The translations under genes and the position numbers were made by a program. Below are positions 8,540 to 16,406 of a stretch of DNA of 64,000 nt, piece after piece. Source of the stretch: Planctomycetota bacterium (lineage in GTDB: Bacteria; Planctomycetota; Planctomycetia; Planctomycetales; Planctomycetaceae); NCBI GenBank assembly GCA_016872645.1, contig VGZH01000011.1, positions 1 through 64,000 of the forward strand, written 5' to 3'. How positions within the stretch are numbered: position 1 is the stretch's first letter; every line of letters begins with the position of its first letter. The notes below the pieces were generated by a model. That model was not told the DNA's origin, did not search any database, and saw nothing but the letters and a program-made list of their open reading frames with translations.

Positions 8540-8625
8540 GTTGCGATTGGTTTTCATCCGCCAACTTGCTCAGTATCATCTGCTCGATCGAATTCTCATC
8601 GCCTCTCAAGAGACCGCAGTACGCC

Positions 8626-9309
8626 ATGTCTGCTCGATTTGAACAAGCCGAGTTGCTGAAGAAGCAGTACACCGACAAGTACGTCGTCGTAAAACCCGGA
8701 GTACCGGAATTGCGCCGTTTCGACGGTCTGACCGGCGTCGTGAAGACCGTCAATATGAGCTGCCGAGCGCTCGTGCTGTTCGACGGTCCGGCGGACATCG
8801 GCTGGTACGATATTGACCCCGCTTACCTGACGGTGGTTGATGCTCCGATCCCGAAAAAGAAGTCTGAAGAGAAGCCGACGAAAGAATCACCCGCCGCCAA
8901 GTCCGCACCGGCTGCGAAACCCGCAGCGGCCTCAGAGAAGAAGGCCAGCCCTCTTGACTTGATCCGTCAACAAGGTGCAGCCGGCGCAAAGCCTGCGGCG
9001 GCACCAGCGGCCGGTGGTGCGAAGCCCAGTCCACTCGATTTGATTCGCCAGCAGGGTGCTGCCAAAGCCGCGGGAACGGTGGGCAAGCCGGCAGCCGCAC
9101 CGACGACTGCGTCGAGCGGCGAAGGCAAGAAGTTGTCCCCCATCGAGATGATTCGTCAACAGCAAGCGACGAAGGCAGAAGGGGTAACTCCTGCGGCGGC
9201 ACCAGTGGCTGAAGCACCAAAGCCTGCGGCACCTGCGGCGGCGGATGGCAAAAAATTGTCACCGCTCGAATTGATTCGCATGCAAGGTGCATTCAAAGGA
9301 AACAAGTAG
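8626..9309 (+). CDS. KOW-like domain protein with four C-terminal SPLDLIRQQGA motifs
   Basis: The start is set at the ATG giving MSARFEQAELLKKQYTDK; the longer frame overlaps the TPR gene. Residues about 15-65 (RFDGLTGVVKTVNMSC and LVLFDGPADIGWYDIDP) look like a small KOW/SH3-type barrel. The remaining 150 residues are Ala/Pro/Lys-rich and presumably disordered. They contain four spaced motifs: SPLDLIRQQGA (108), SPLDLIRQQGA (135), SPIEMIRQQQA (171) and SPLELIRMQGA (212). Each could form one amphipathic helix. Very similar motifs (DILAAIRAQGA) occur in the Rieske protein at 14459. The stop TAG is followed by CCGC, like other genes here that end in a palindrome arm. Function is unknown; the motifs suggest docking to a shared partner. 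Confidence 0.7.
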   Translation: MSARFEQAELLKKQYTDKYVVVKPGVPELRRFDGLTGVVKTVNMSCRALVLFDGPADIGWYDIDPAYLTVVDAPIPKKKSEEKPTKESPAAKSAPAAKPAAASEKKASPLDLIRQQGAAGAKPAAAPAAGGAKPSPLDLIRQQGAAKAAGTVGKPAAAPTTASSGEGKKLSPIEMIRQQQATKAEGVTPAAAPVAEAPKPAAPAAADGKKLSPLELIRMQGAFKGNK

Positions 9310-9343
9310 CCGCTGAGTTTTCTCTTGCCGATGAGCCCCGACC

Positions 9344-9751
9344 GTGTCCAACTCTGTGCGGACAATTGTGGTCTTTGAGTCTCGGCCGCGCTGGGAACCG
9401 GAACTCCAACGCCAATTCCGAAATGAATCGGTGCTCGTGCGTGGAAGTCGCACGTTTGGCGAGCTCTCGGCATTTGCATTTCCGCCAATCGCCGATGTTC
9501 TGATCATCGACCTGCCCGAAGAGCTGACGGAATGCTTGCAATGGCTGAGCAAACTGGTCGCGCCACCGCAAGTCCCACCAATGATTGTACTGTGTTCGTC
9601 CGAGGCGATTGACCTGGAGTGGACCTTGCGCGACGTCGGAGTCCGCGAAGTCCTGGTCGGCAGCTTGTCTGGTGAGCAACTCGCGAGGACTTGCCGGAGA
9701 TTGATCTCCAAATCGGCGCGATGGACGACCCTCGTTGTTCGTCGTCAGTGA
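9344..9751 (+). CDS. Receiver-like (degenerate response-regulator) protein
   Basis: The 135 residues have a CheY-like alternating pattern: TIVVFESRPRWEPEL, ADVLIIDLPEELTECLQWL, MIVLCSSEAIDLEWTLRDVG and VREVLVGSLSGEQLARTCRR. An aspartate is present at the phosphoacceptor-like place (LIIDLP). The acidic pair after strand 1 is reduced to a glutamate, and the conserved lysine after strand 5 is missing, so it may not be phosphorylated. The start is a GTG, because the nearby ATG is out of frame. It lies between the KOW-like gene and mrp, and no kinase or output domain is linked. Confidence 0.6.
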   Translation: MSNSVRTIVVFESRPRWEPELQRQFRNESVLVRGSRTFGELSAFAFPPIADVLIIDLPEELTECLQWLSKLVAPPQVPPMIVLCSSEAIDLEWTLRDVGVREVLVGSLSGEQLARTCRRLISKSARWTTLVVRRQ

Positions 9752-9808
9752 GACCGCTACAACTCAAATCCACCGAATGATTCCTCAAACCTTGCCAGCA
9801 AAGAGACC

Positions 9809-10870
9809 ATGACAGACGCTGAAATTCGCTCGAAACTCGGGCAACTGACCGATCCTGAACTTGAAATCTCCTTCGATCGACTCGGCCTAATTCGGTCAGC
9901 GCAGTCGACGTCCGATGCCATCAAGATCGAAGTGCAACTGCCAACTCCAGCCTACCCGAAGCGTGAGCGACTTGGTGACTTGATCACCAGCGCGCTGGCC
10001 GGTTCTGCAGGCGGTCGCAGGGTCGACGTCACTTATTCATGGCAGGTGGTCGGCCGCGAAACTGGCGGGAAGATCGGGCTGCGCATCAAGAACGTCGTGG
10101 CGGTCGGCAGCGGCAAGGGCGGCGTTGGCAAGAGCACAACGGCAGCCTCGTTGGCCTATGGCCTGAAACATTTCGGAGCGAAAGTCGGACTGCTGGACGC
10201 CGACGTGTATGGGCCGAGCATTCCGCTGCTCACCGGCGCGAAAGGGACGCCGATCGTTCGCGAAGTCGAACTCGCCAACGGCCAGAAGATTCAGCGACTG
10301 GAACCAATTGACGCGGACGGCATGAAAGTCCTCTCGATTGGTTTCCTGATCCGCGAAAATCAGGCGGTCATCTGGCGCGGCCCGATGCTGCACAAGCTGC
10401 TGACGCAGTTCCTGCAAGAGACCGATTGGGGCGAACTCGACTACTTGATCATCGATCTGCCGCCGGGAACGGGAGACGTGTCGTTGACTCTGTCGCAATT
10501 ACTCGGCTTGGCAGGAGCGGTCGTTGTCTGCACGCCACAGAAGGTCGCGCTGCTGGACGCCATCAAAGCGATCAGCATGTTCGATCAAGTGAAAATTCCC
10601 GTGCTCGGCATTGTCGAGAATATGTCAGGAGACATCTTCGGACGTGGTGGCGCAAAGGCGAAGGCGCTCGAGCTCGGTCTGCCGTTTCTCGGTGAGATTC
10701 CCATCGATGCGACAATTCGCGTTCGCGGCGACGACGGCCAAATTGCCTCGCTGTTCGAGGACAACAATCCCGTGAAGTCACATCTGCTGCGAATGACCGA
10801 GAACATCGCGTTGCAAATCGCGAAGCGCGTGATCGTCGATGCGCCGATGCCGTCTCTGGAAATTCTGTAG
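9809..10870 (+). CDS. mrp: Mrp/ApbC-type Fe-S carrier P-loop ATPase
   Basis: The protein has 353 residues. An N-terminal MIP18/DUF59 domain (LTDPELEISFDRLG, 1-85) is fused to an NBP35-type ATPase. The deviant Walker A is GSGKGGVGKST (100-110), followed by GLLDADVYGPSIPLL, PPGTGDVSLTLSQL and the switch region GIVENMSGDIFGRGGAKAK. The C-x-x-C cysteines that bridge a 4Fe-4S cluster between monomers, normally right after VENMS, are absent, so it may carry the cluster differently or act only as an ATPase. The stop TAG lies within a GTAGGATGG palindrome arm. It probably functions in cytosolic Fe-S cluster delivery. Confidence 0.93.
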   Translation: MTDAEIRSKLGQLTDPELEISFDRLGLIRSAQSTSDAIKIEVQLPTPAYPKRERLGDLITSALAGSAGGRRVDVTYSWQVVGRETGGKIGLRIKNVVAVGSGKGGVGKSTTAASLAYGLKHFGAKVGLLDADVYGPSIPLLTGAKGTPIVREVELANGQKIQRLEPIDADGMKVLSIGFLIRENQAVIWRGPMLHKLLTQFLQETDWGELDYLIIDLPPGTGDVSLTLSQLLGLAGAVVVCTPQKVALLDAIKAISMFDQVKIPVLGIVENMSGDIFGRGGAKAKALELGLPFLGEIPIDATIRVRGDDGQIASLFEDNNPVKSHLLRMTENIALQIAKRVIVDAPMPSLEIL

Positions 10871-10887
10871 GATGGACACTCTTGCCC
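10867..10887. repeat. Left half of palindromic element type I, containing the mrp stop codon
   Basis: GTAGGATGGACACTCTTGCC matches the left arm of the complete element at 49032. The TAG inside it is the mrp stop codon. No matching right arm is visible downstream, so the copy is partial or decayed. Confidence 0.6.
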
Positions 10888-11035
10888 GTCCTGCCTTCCT
10901 TCTTTTTTGTCCCACGCACCTGCCGACGGCGGTCGGGCTAGAGCGCCCCGCCTGCGATGACGTTTCGAATTCCCAGCCGGTGGCTTGCATTACTGGGGCG
11001 ATGCCGCGAAGCCATGCTGACTCGGACAGAGTGGC

Positions 11036-11170
11036 TTAAGTGGAATTGCGGCCGATGTCGTGGACGACCTTCTGCAGGTGCTCGCCGGACAAGTTGCTCG
11101 ACGGCGCCGCGCAGGCTGCGTAGCGACTGCGCGGCCGAGTAAGCATAGCGAACGACTTTGATACGATGGT
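11036..11170 (-). pseudogene. Gene debris (possibly PolX-like helical domain)
   Basis: Of the 306 bases between mrp and the next gene, this part looks like old coding sequence. On the minus strand it reads IKVVRYAYSAAQSLRSL, then AVEQLV. After a one-base frame change it continues SGEHLQKVVHDIGRN. Joined, this resembles the N-terminal 8-kDa helical domain of family-X DNA polymerases (a basic AYxxAA helix followed by a G-x-L turn). The likeness was judged by eye only. The rest of the gap shows nothing recognisable. Confidence 0.22.
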
Positions 11171-11176
11171 CAGCGC

Positions 11177-11377
11177 CTACAGCGAGTTGCCTTCCATTGA
11201 ATTCGCGCGGTGCTGTCTGATTGCTGCGAATGTGATTCCCCAAATTGCTCCCATGCCACCAACGAGTAAACCGGCATATGCTCCGCCTTGCACAGAAGTG
11301 CTCATATTCAGGCCAATGATGAGCCCGGTAACTCCAAGTGCTGGACCAAGCCAAAAGCCAAACTTGCGATTTTTCAC
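11177..11377 (-). CDS. Small two-helix membrane protein
   Basis: From a GTG preceded by GGAG about ten bases upstream, 66 residues are encoded. Two hydrophobic helices are visible, FGFWLGPALGVTGLIIGL and AYAGLLVGGMGAIWGITFAA, with a short charged tail (RQHRANSMEG). The longer upstream part of the frame is probably not translated. The second helix resembles the last helix of the membrane protein encoded next to it (WGLIGGIGGSILGICGAI), so it may be a paralogous fragment. Function is unknown. Confidence 0.45.
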   Translation of the reverse strand: MKNRKFGFWLGPALGVTGLIIGLNMSTSVQGGAYAGLLVGGMGAIWGITFAAIRQHRANSMEGNSL

Positions 11378-11462
11378 AGGACATCTCCGTTGTTGGTAAC
11401 TGTGGATGCGACTTTGATGACTGCCGCTAACATCCCGAGTCACTCGCGCCACCCCGGCCGGC

Positions 11463-12413
11463 CTACCCGGCAGCCGATGCGGCCGAGGCATCGAGCCGCG
11501 CCCGGACTTCCGCGATCTTCGCCCGCTCAACCGTCATCCAGGTCCCGAAAATCGCGCCGCAGATGCCGAGGATCGATCCGCCAATGCCGCCGATGAGTCC
11601 CCATGTGCTCCCGTTCAGCGGGAACCAGGCCTGAAGGACGCTGAACGAACCGATGCAGAGAGGCAGCACGACACCCGAGCCCCAGAAGAGGCCGAGCACG
11701 CGCTTGCGGCGCTGCGCGGCGTACAGCTCAGCCAGTTCCGGCGAGCCCGCCGCGTCCATCGGCTCGGGTTCGGAGAGCGTGCGCCGAAGGCTGCGGGGAA
11801 GGATGGCGAGCAGGAACCCAAACGCCGACCCGAAGACGACGAGCGAGAGAATCCACCGCGAACGCTCTGATTCCGCGTAGACGACCCGTGCGGCCTCGGG
11901 GTCGACCGCCGAGTCGCCCGGGTACGGGCTGACGCCGAAGGGCAGGAGTCCGCGTGCGGCGATTGCCGCAAGGATCAGGACGAAGAGCGTGATCGGCACC
12001 GCCCACATGGCACGGGTCACGGGGCTCGTGCGTTCACGGTTCACGAGCGATGCGGTGCGTATGTCACCCGCAGCGGATCCGCTGCCGACCGTGCATCTCA
12101 AGTACGGGTTCTTCGCCATGATCGCGGGAATCGCGAGGAAGAACCACAGCGGGAAGAACCACGGCCACCAGAAGTGCGCGATGAGCATCGCAACATTGAA
12201 CGTCAGTCCGGTCAGGACCAGCCCGACCCAGATCGCAAGCAGCACGGCGGTGCTGATCGCGAGGGTGAGCAGCAGTCCGCGCGACTTGATGCGCGCCGAG
12301 TCGTCAACGGCGCGGTTCGGCACGAACGCCGCGAACACAAGCGGGAAAAGGAGGATCACCGGGACGAAGATGAGCAGGAGCAAGCGTCCGAGCGGGATGA
12401 AGGGATCCGACAT
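11463..12413 (-). CDS. Polytopic membrane protein in a YtrA-regulated pair
   Basis: Translation probably starts at the ATG of MSDPFIPLGRL, giving 316 residues with about seven hydrophobic helices and no catalytic motif I can name. N-terminal helices (LLLLIFVPVILLFPLVFAAF, LLLTLAISTAVLLAIWVGL) are followed by FWWPWFFPLWFFLAIP. A cytoplasmic charged stretch (SEPEPMDAAGSPELAELYAA) precedes two final helices. It is 62 nt downstream of a GntR/YtrA regulator on the same strand, a typical two-gene arrangement in which the regulator controls a membrane protein or ABC system. Codon use is GC-richer than in neighbours, suggesting transfer. Confidence 0.7.
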   Translation of the reverse strand: MSDPFIPLGRLLLLIFVPVILLFPLVFAAFVPNRAVDDSARIKSRGLLLTLAISTAVLLAIWVGLVLTGLTFNVAMLIAHFWWPWFFPLWFFLAIPAIMAKNPYLRCTVGSGSAAGDIRTASLVNRERTSPVTRAMWAVPITLFVLILAAIAARGLLPFGVSPYPGDSAVDPEAARVVYAESERSRWILSLVVFGSAFGFLLAILPRSLRRTLSEPEPMDAAGSPELAELYAAQRRKRVLGLFWGSGVVLPLCIGSFSVLQAWFPLNGSTWGLIGGIGGSILGICGAIFGTWMTVERAKIAEVRARLDASAASAAG

Positions 12414-12475
12414 GATGGGTTTCCGTGATCTGGGGTTTGACGTGATCTGGGGTTCGAAACGGCGTGTCGGTCGGT

Positions 12476-12865
12476 CTAGGCGTACTTCCACAAGTGCTCG
12501 ATCTGGCGTGCCGCCATGGCCTCCGCGGCCTCACGGGTGAGTCCCGCGAGCTTGGCATCGCCGAGCGCGGCGGCGATGCCAAGCTCGATGCGTTTTCGTT
12601 CCTCGGCCCTGGGGCCCGAGGCGCGTTCGACGGTGGCGATGACGATGGTGCCGCGCCCGCGCGCGGAAGCGAGCAGTCCTGCGTCGGTGAGCTCGCGGTA
12701 GGCGCGGGCGACGGTGTTCAGGTTGATGCCGAGGTCGGCGGCGAGCTGCCGGACCGGAGGCAGTTCATCGCCCTCGGCGAGCTTTCCCGAGGCGATGAGC
12801 CCGCGCAGCCCGGTTACAATCTGGTCGTGAATGGGCACGGGGCTGGCGATCGAAATTGAGATCAT
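12476..12865 (-). CDS. GntR-family transcriptional regulator, YtrA subfamily
   Basis: This 129-residue repressor-type protein has an N-terminal winged helix-turn-helix (IHDQIVTGLRGLIASGKL, then LPPVRQLAADLGINLNTVAR and RGRGTIVIA). A short C-terminal helical tail follows (residues 80-129) instead of a large effector domain, which is diagnostic of YtrA-type GntR proteins. The start ATG lies only 10 nt from a 17-bp palindrome, a good candidate for its own operator. The GC-rich codon use shared with the downstream membrane gene suggests they moved together. Confidence 0.88.
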   Translation of the reverse strand: MISISIASPVPIHDQIVTGLRGLIASGKLAEGDELPPVRQLAADLGINLNTVARAYRELTDAGLLASARGRGTIVIATVERASGPRAEERKRIELGIAAALGDAKLAGLTREAAEAMAARQIEHLWKYA

Positions 12866-12874
12866 GAATCATTT

Positions 12875-12891
12875 GTATCATACTAAGATAC
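12875..12891. promoter_or_regulatory. Probable YtrA operator and promoter
   Basis: GTATCATACTAAGATAC is an almost perfect 17-bp palindrome (GTATC-xTAxTAx-GATAC) directly upstream of the regulator gene. A TTGACA -35 box (minus strand, 12899-12894) lies beside it, and with a 16-17 bp spacer the -10 region would be TACAAAT, overlapping the palindrome. The TATGAT hexamer nearby is only 11 bp from the -35 and is probably not the -10. The overlap fits autorepression. Confidence 0.6.
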
Positions 12892-12899
12892 TTTGTCAA

Positions 12900-13158
12900 G
12901 CGACTCTTGAATTCGATTGGCATCCCGATCTCAGGGTGCGAAGAACCAACCTTGACCCGCTGTGGCGTGCGGGCAATCCGTTCGCACGCCTCTCAGTTGG
13001 CGCAGAACTCTTCAGCACCGAGCTTGCCGAGCAACTCGAAGTGCAAGATGCGCTCACGTTTCGTCGGCTCGTAGCTGACCGCCTCGGACTCGCGCAGCAA
13101 ATTGAAGCGGCTTCCGCAGGACGGGTACTCGATGTCGTGCAGCGACCGACGCATTTCA
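12900..13158 (+). other. Possible gene remnant between regulator and cyclase genes
   Basis: The plus-strand frame reads LEFDWHPDLRVRRTNLDPLW, then ELFSTELAEQLEVQDALTF and LVADRLGLAQQIEAAS. The codon use looks protein-like, but there is no start with a ribosome site and no family I recognise. It converges on the glutamate-cyclase-like gene. It is best treated as debris of a lost gene, and it may be chance. Confidence 0.2.
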
Positions 13159-14283
13159 TTACTCGCCGAAAAAAATTCGGTAAACGCCTTCCCACGGCTG
13201 GATGTAGGTCAAAAATGGCAAGCCGTCCACGGTTGCTTCACGCCGGCCGGTGACGCCGTCTACGGCGGGACCGTTCTCGACGAGATGTTCCAACCACTCC
13301 CGATGTCGCTCGCGCGTCCAAGGCTGTAAGACGTCGAATCGATCTCGCAGCAAGCAAACTCCCGCGGCGAGCGCCATTGCTCCCCAATTGCTGGTGCCGG
13401 AGACGATGTTAAAGTCACAGGCGATGCGACACGGAACTCGCCCCGCGTGTTCGCCGGTCAGACGACGACGCAACTCCGCCCACGGGATTGCACCCATACC
13501 GATTTCGTTGCCGCCGTCACCGACGCCAATCGTCCGCGCCGTCGCATGAAACTGCGGCAACCACTCAAACAGCAAATGCAGCGGAGCCGTGTGCGCATCG
13601 ATGCAAATGCCGCGCATGTTGTGACAGTGATCGTGATGCTCGGTGGCAACGTCGGCCATGAAAGCCTTGAGTGGCGAGTTATCAAACGCGCTGGCTTGCC
13701 CGCCTCTCGTCCCGCGTCCCTCGTCCCTCGCCCCCACCGACTCCGCTGTGTGGCTCGGACCGACCCGTTCGACGGCGATCAAGTGCGTCAGGCCGCGAGC
13801 GAACTCGGATTGCAAGAACTCACGGCACCAGCTTTCGGCTTTGAGCGGCGCGATGAAAACGCGATCCAGCGGAAAACCGATGCCGTTGGCTGCCGCTCGG
13901 ACAGCGGCGGCACACGGAGCATCGGTGATGACGGCCACGTCGATGCCGAGGGTTTGCAGGCAGTCAGCGAGAAACAAACTTCCCGGCGGGCCGTCGGTCT
14001 CGGCAGACGGCGACTGAGCGTGCGGGATGAAAAAGCCGGTGACAATGGCGACTCGGCGAGCGTTTTGCGCCAGGTCGGCCGCGGCTGCGGAGAGTTGGCC
14101 CGCTCCAAGCCGCGATGTCGCGCCCCGGCCGTCGGCAGCGAGTTCGCTGGCACATAACCCGCGTCGTGCGGGGTCGCGGTGAATGAATCGCTCGAATTCG
14201 TCGAGCGACGCCGCTCGCTCGGCCGAGATCGAAGCCGCTGGTTTTCGCTCGTCGCTCATTGCGGATCGCTCGCCATTGTGCAT
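13159..14283 (-). CDS. DUF4392 / D-glutamate cyclase-like protein
   Basis: The 374-residue protein matches the DUF4392 (DGLUCY C-terminal) pattern: RRVAIVTGFFIP with ETDGPPGSLFLADCLQTLG, VAVITDAPCAAAVRAA, LTHLIAVERVGPS, HNMRGICIDAHTAPL, TIGVGDGGNEIGMGAIPW and GTSNWGAMALAAGVCL. The human homologue converts D-glutamate to 5-oxo-proline. Between AVERVGP and CHNMRG there are about 30 extra residues with a low-complexity GARDEGRGTRGG stretch that comes from an interspersed repeat. A second possible start (MSDERK) is eight codons downstream. It is transcribed away from the respiratory cluster. Confidence 0.82.
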   Translation of the reverse strand: MHNGERSAMSDERKPAASISAERAASLDEFERFIHRDPARRGLCASELAADGRGATSRLGAGQLSAAAADLAQNARRVAIVTGFFIPHAQSPSAETDGPPGSLFLADCLQTLGIDVAVITDAPCAAAVRAAANGIGFPLDRVFIAPLKAESWCREFLQSEFARGLTHLIAVERVGPSHTAESVGARDEGRGTRGGQASAFDNSPLKAFMADVATEHHDHCHNMRGICIDAHTAPLHLLFEWLPQFHATARTIGVGDGGNEIGMGAIPWAELRRRLTGEHAGRVPCRIACDFNIVSGTSNWGAMALAAGVCLLRDRFDVLQPWTRERHREWLEHLVENGPAVDGVTGRREATVDGLPFLTYIQPWEGVYRIFFGE

Positions 14284-14458
14284 CTTCCCAGCCCTGAGAA
14301 CGTGATTTTGAGGGTTGTCCTGAGTTTGGGAAATCTCGCGTGACTGTGATTGCGAAAGGTTGCTGGCCCGCAGCGCGATTGCAAGAATCCGACGCTCTTA
14401 ATCTCGCCCCCTTTGACTGCGGCAGCATGCGCGGTTCGTTTTGAGCGTGCGAAGAGAC

Positions 14459-15580
14459 ATGTCTGAACCAAAACTTTCGACGGCCGAAATTCTGGCCAAA
14501 ATTCGAGCGGCGAAACCCAGCGCGAGCAGTGATGCTTCTGCCGCACAGGCGCCTCCGGCTCCCGTTGTTGAGTCCTCCGCTCCAGAAACAGCGGCAGCTG
14601 AGGCAGCACCCGTGTCTCCGAAACCGAAAGCGGCTCCGGCGGCAAAGCCCGGGTCAACAAGCGATATTCTCGCCGCAATTCGAGCTCAAGGCGCGAAGGG
14701 CGGAGCGTCAGGCGCGCCCCCCGAAACTGCAACTGCAAAACCTGCTGCGACACCGAAGGCGGCCCCCGCCGCCAAGCCCGGATCGACGTCGGACATTCTG
14801 GCGGCAATTCGAGCAGGCAAAGGTGGCGCCGCCGCTCCGACCGCAAGCGCCGAGTCTCCGGCCGTGAAATCTGATGTGGGGCCGGCCGCCGCCAAGGCAA
14901 GCGGTGGCGTTAAACCTTCCGTGGAAGAAATGCTCAAAGCGGTACGCGGGGACACAGCGAGCGCCGCAGTTGCGATCGCAGCTCCGGTAGTTCCCGTGAA
15001 GCCAACTCTGCCCCCAATTCCAGTGAAGCCCGTGGCGGCAAAGGACAAAAAGAGTGCTGGCACCGACCGTCGCAGTTTTGTCGCAGCCTGTCTCTCGCCA
15101 ATGGCGATTGGATTCGGATCGATGGCCGCGACATCGCTGATCTGGCTGCTCGATCTCGCGCGGTTCATGTTTCCAAATGTGCTGGTTGAGCCGCCGACGA
15201 AGTTCAAGATCGGGCCGCCGAGCGATTATCCATTGGGCGGTGTCAGCACAAAGTGGCTGGCAGCTCGCGGCGTGTGGATTGTGCATACCGATCAGTACAA
15301 GGGGCGAAATTTGATTTACGCGCTGGCCTCGGTCTGCACACATCTCGGCTGCACGCCCAACTGGCTCGAAGGGGAGCAGAAATACAAGTGCCCGTGCCAC
15401 GGTTCTGGTTTTTACATCAATGGCGTGAACTTTGAAGGTCCTGCACCGCGCCCGCTCGAACGAGTCGGCATCAAGCTGGCGTCGGACGGGCAGTTGGAAG
15501 TCGACAAGAGCGTCAAGTTTCAGGAAGAGATGGGACAGTGGGAGGATTCAAACTCCTTTGTCGAAGGAACCCTGGCCTAG
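14459..15580 (+). CDS. Rieske 2Fe-2S subunit of a bc complex with long motif-bearing N-terminus
   Basis: This 373-residue subunit carries electrons from quinol to a c-type haem. The Rieske fold is C-terminal: CTHLGC (Cys293, His295, Cys298) and CPCHGSGF (Cys311, Cys313, His314) give the two Cys, two His and disulfide pair. One transmembrane helix (about 205-235, around FGSMAATSLIWLLDL) anchors it, preceded by DRRSFVAACLSP. The first 190 residues are Ala/Pro-rich and carry four helical motifs: STAEILAKIRAA (7), STSDILAAIRAQGA (66), STSDILAAIRAG (109) and SVEEMLKAVRG (154). Such an extension is not part of usual Rieske proteins and faces the cytoplasm by the positive-inside rule. It is the first gene of the respiratory run; the start is the ATG after AGAG. 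Confidence 0.95.
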   Translation: MSEPKLSTAEILAKIRAAKPSASSDASAAQAPPAPVVESSAPETAAAEAAPVSPKPKAAPAAKPGSTSDILAAIRAQGAKGGASGAPPETATAKPAATPKAAPAAKPGSTSDILAAIRAGKGGAAAPTASAESPAVKSDVGPAAAKASGGVKPSVEEMLKAVRGDTASAAVAIAAPVVPVKPTLPPIPVKPVAAKDKKSAGTDRRSFVAACLSPMAIGFGSMAATSLIWLLDLARFMFPNVLVEPPTKFKIGPPSDYPLGGVSTKWLAARGVWIVHTDQYKGRNLIYALASVCTHLGCTPNWLEGEQKYKCPCHGSGFYINGVNFEGPAPRPLERVGIKLASDGQLEVDKSVKFQEEMGQWEDSNSFVEGTLA

Positions 15581-15609
15581 ACGATTGAACTCACGGAAAG
15601 TCTGAAGTC

Positions 15610-16383
15610 ATGTCGGTCGGTGATTACATTCGTGATTCCCAAATCTGGAAGAGCATCTTCCGGCATCCGGCTCCGTATGACCGCCGCAACCGCGTGGTCG
15701 TGATGCTGACCAATTTCTTTCTGCACCTGCATCCGGTGTCGATCAAACAGCACGGCATCGCGCTGTCGTACACTTGGTGTATGGGCGGAATCACGTTCTT
15801 CTTGTTTCTGGTTGAAACCATTACCGGCGTGCTGCTGATGTTTTACTACCGGCCGACGCTGGAATGGGCCTTCAATGACATCCTGGCTCTGCGCGACGTG
15901 ACGACGCTGGGGATCATGCGTGAGATTCATCGTTGGGGGGCTCACGCGATGGTTATCACGGTCTGGCTGCATATGTACCGCGTCTTTCTCACTGGCAGTT
16001 ACAAACCGCCACGAGAATTCAATTGGGTTGTCGGTGTGATCTTGCTGAAGCTGACGTTGTTGCTGTCGTTCACCGGCTATTTGCTGCCTTGGGATCAGCT
16101 GGCGATTTGGGCCATTACCGTCGGATCAAACATGGCTCGCGCGACGCCGGTGCTCGGGCACGAAGGCCCAGGCTTCCAGTTTCTGAATCTTGGCGGTTAC
16201 GACTTGATCACCAACGCCAGTGATGCCCGCTTTTTGTTGTTGGGCAGTCGGTTCGTCGGCGAAGAAACTTTGAATCGTTTCTACATCTTGCACTGTGTTG
16301 CTATCCCGCTGGCGTCGGCTGGCTTGATTGCCATTCACTTCTGGCGAGTTCGCAAAGACGGTGGGATTAGTCAGCCACTGTAG
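15610..16383 (+). CDS. Cytochrome b, N-terminal half (b6-type)
   Basis: The 257 residues contain four membrane helices with both bis-histidine haem b pairs. HRWGAHAMVITVWLH gives the first pair spaced as in b6, and LHCVAIPLASAGLIAIHF gives the second. LTGYLLPWDQ-like features (FTGYLLPWDQLAIWA) mark the Qo side. Cys57 in YTWCMGGIT sits where b6 has the cysteine that binds the extra haem ci, so a covalently bound third haem is predicted. The short length and the separate C-terminal subunit make this a split b6/PetD arrangement, not a fused mitochondrial-type cytochrome b. It lies 29 nt after the Rieske gene. Confidence 0.95.
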   Translation: MSVGDYIRDSQIWKSIFRHPAPYDRRNRVVVMLTNFFLHLHPVSIKQHGIALSYTWCMGGITFFLFLVETITGVLLMFYYRPTLEWAFNDILALRDVTTLGIMREIHRWGAHAMVITVWLHMYRVFLTGSYKPPREFNWVVGVILLKLTLLLSFTGYLLPWDQLAIWAITVGSNMARATPVLGHEGPGFQFLNLGGYDLITNASDARFLLLGSRFVGEETLNRFYILHCVAIPLASAGLIAIHFWRVRKDGGISQPL

Positions 16384-16406
16384 GAATTCGGAGCACGGGA
16401 ATTTCG

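Noticed and set aside
12877-12882. TATGAT as -10 box for the YtrA promoter
   Set aside because: Only 11 bp separate it from TTGACA, too short for a sigma-70 promoter; it is more likely part of the operator.
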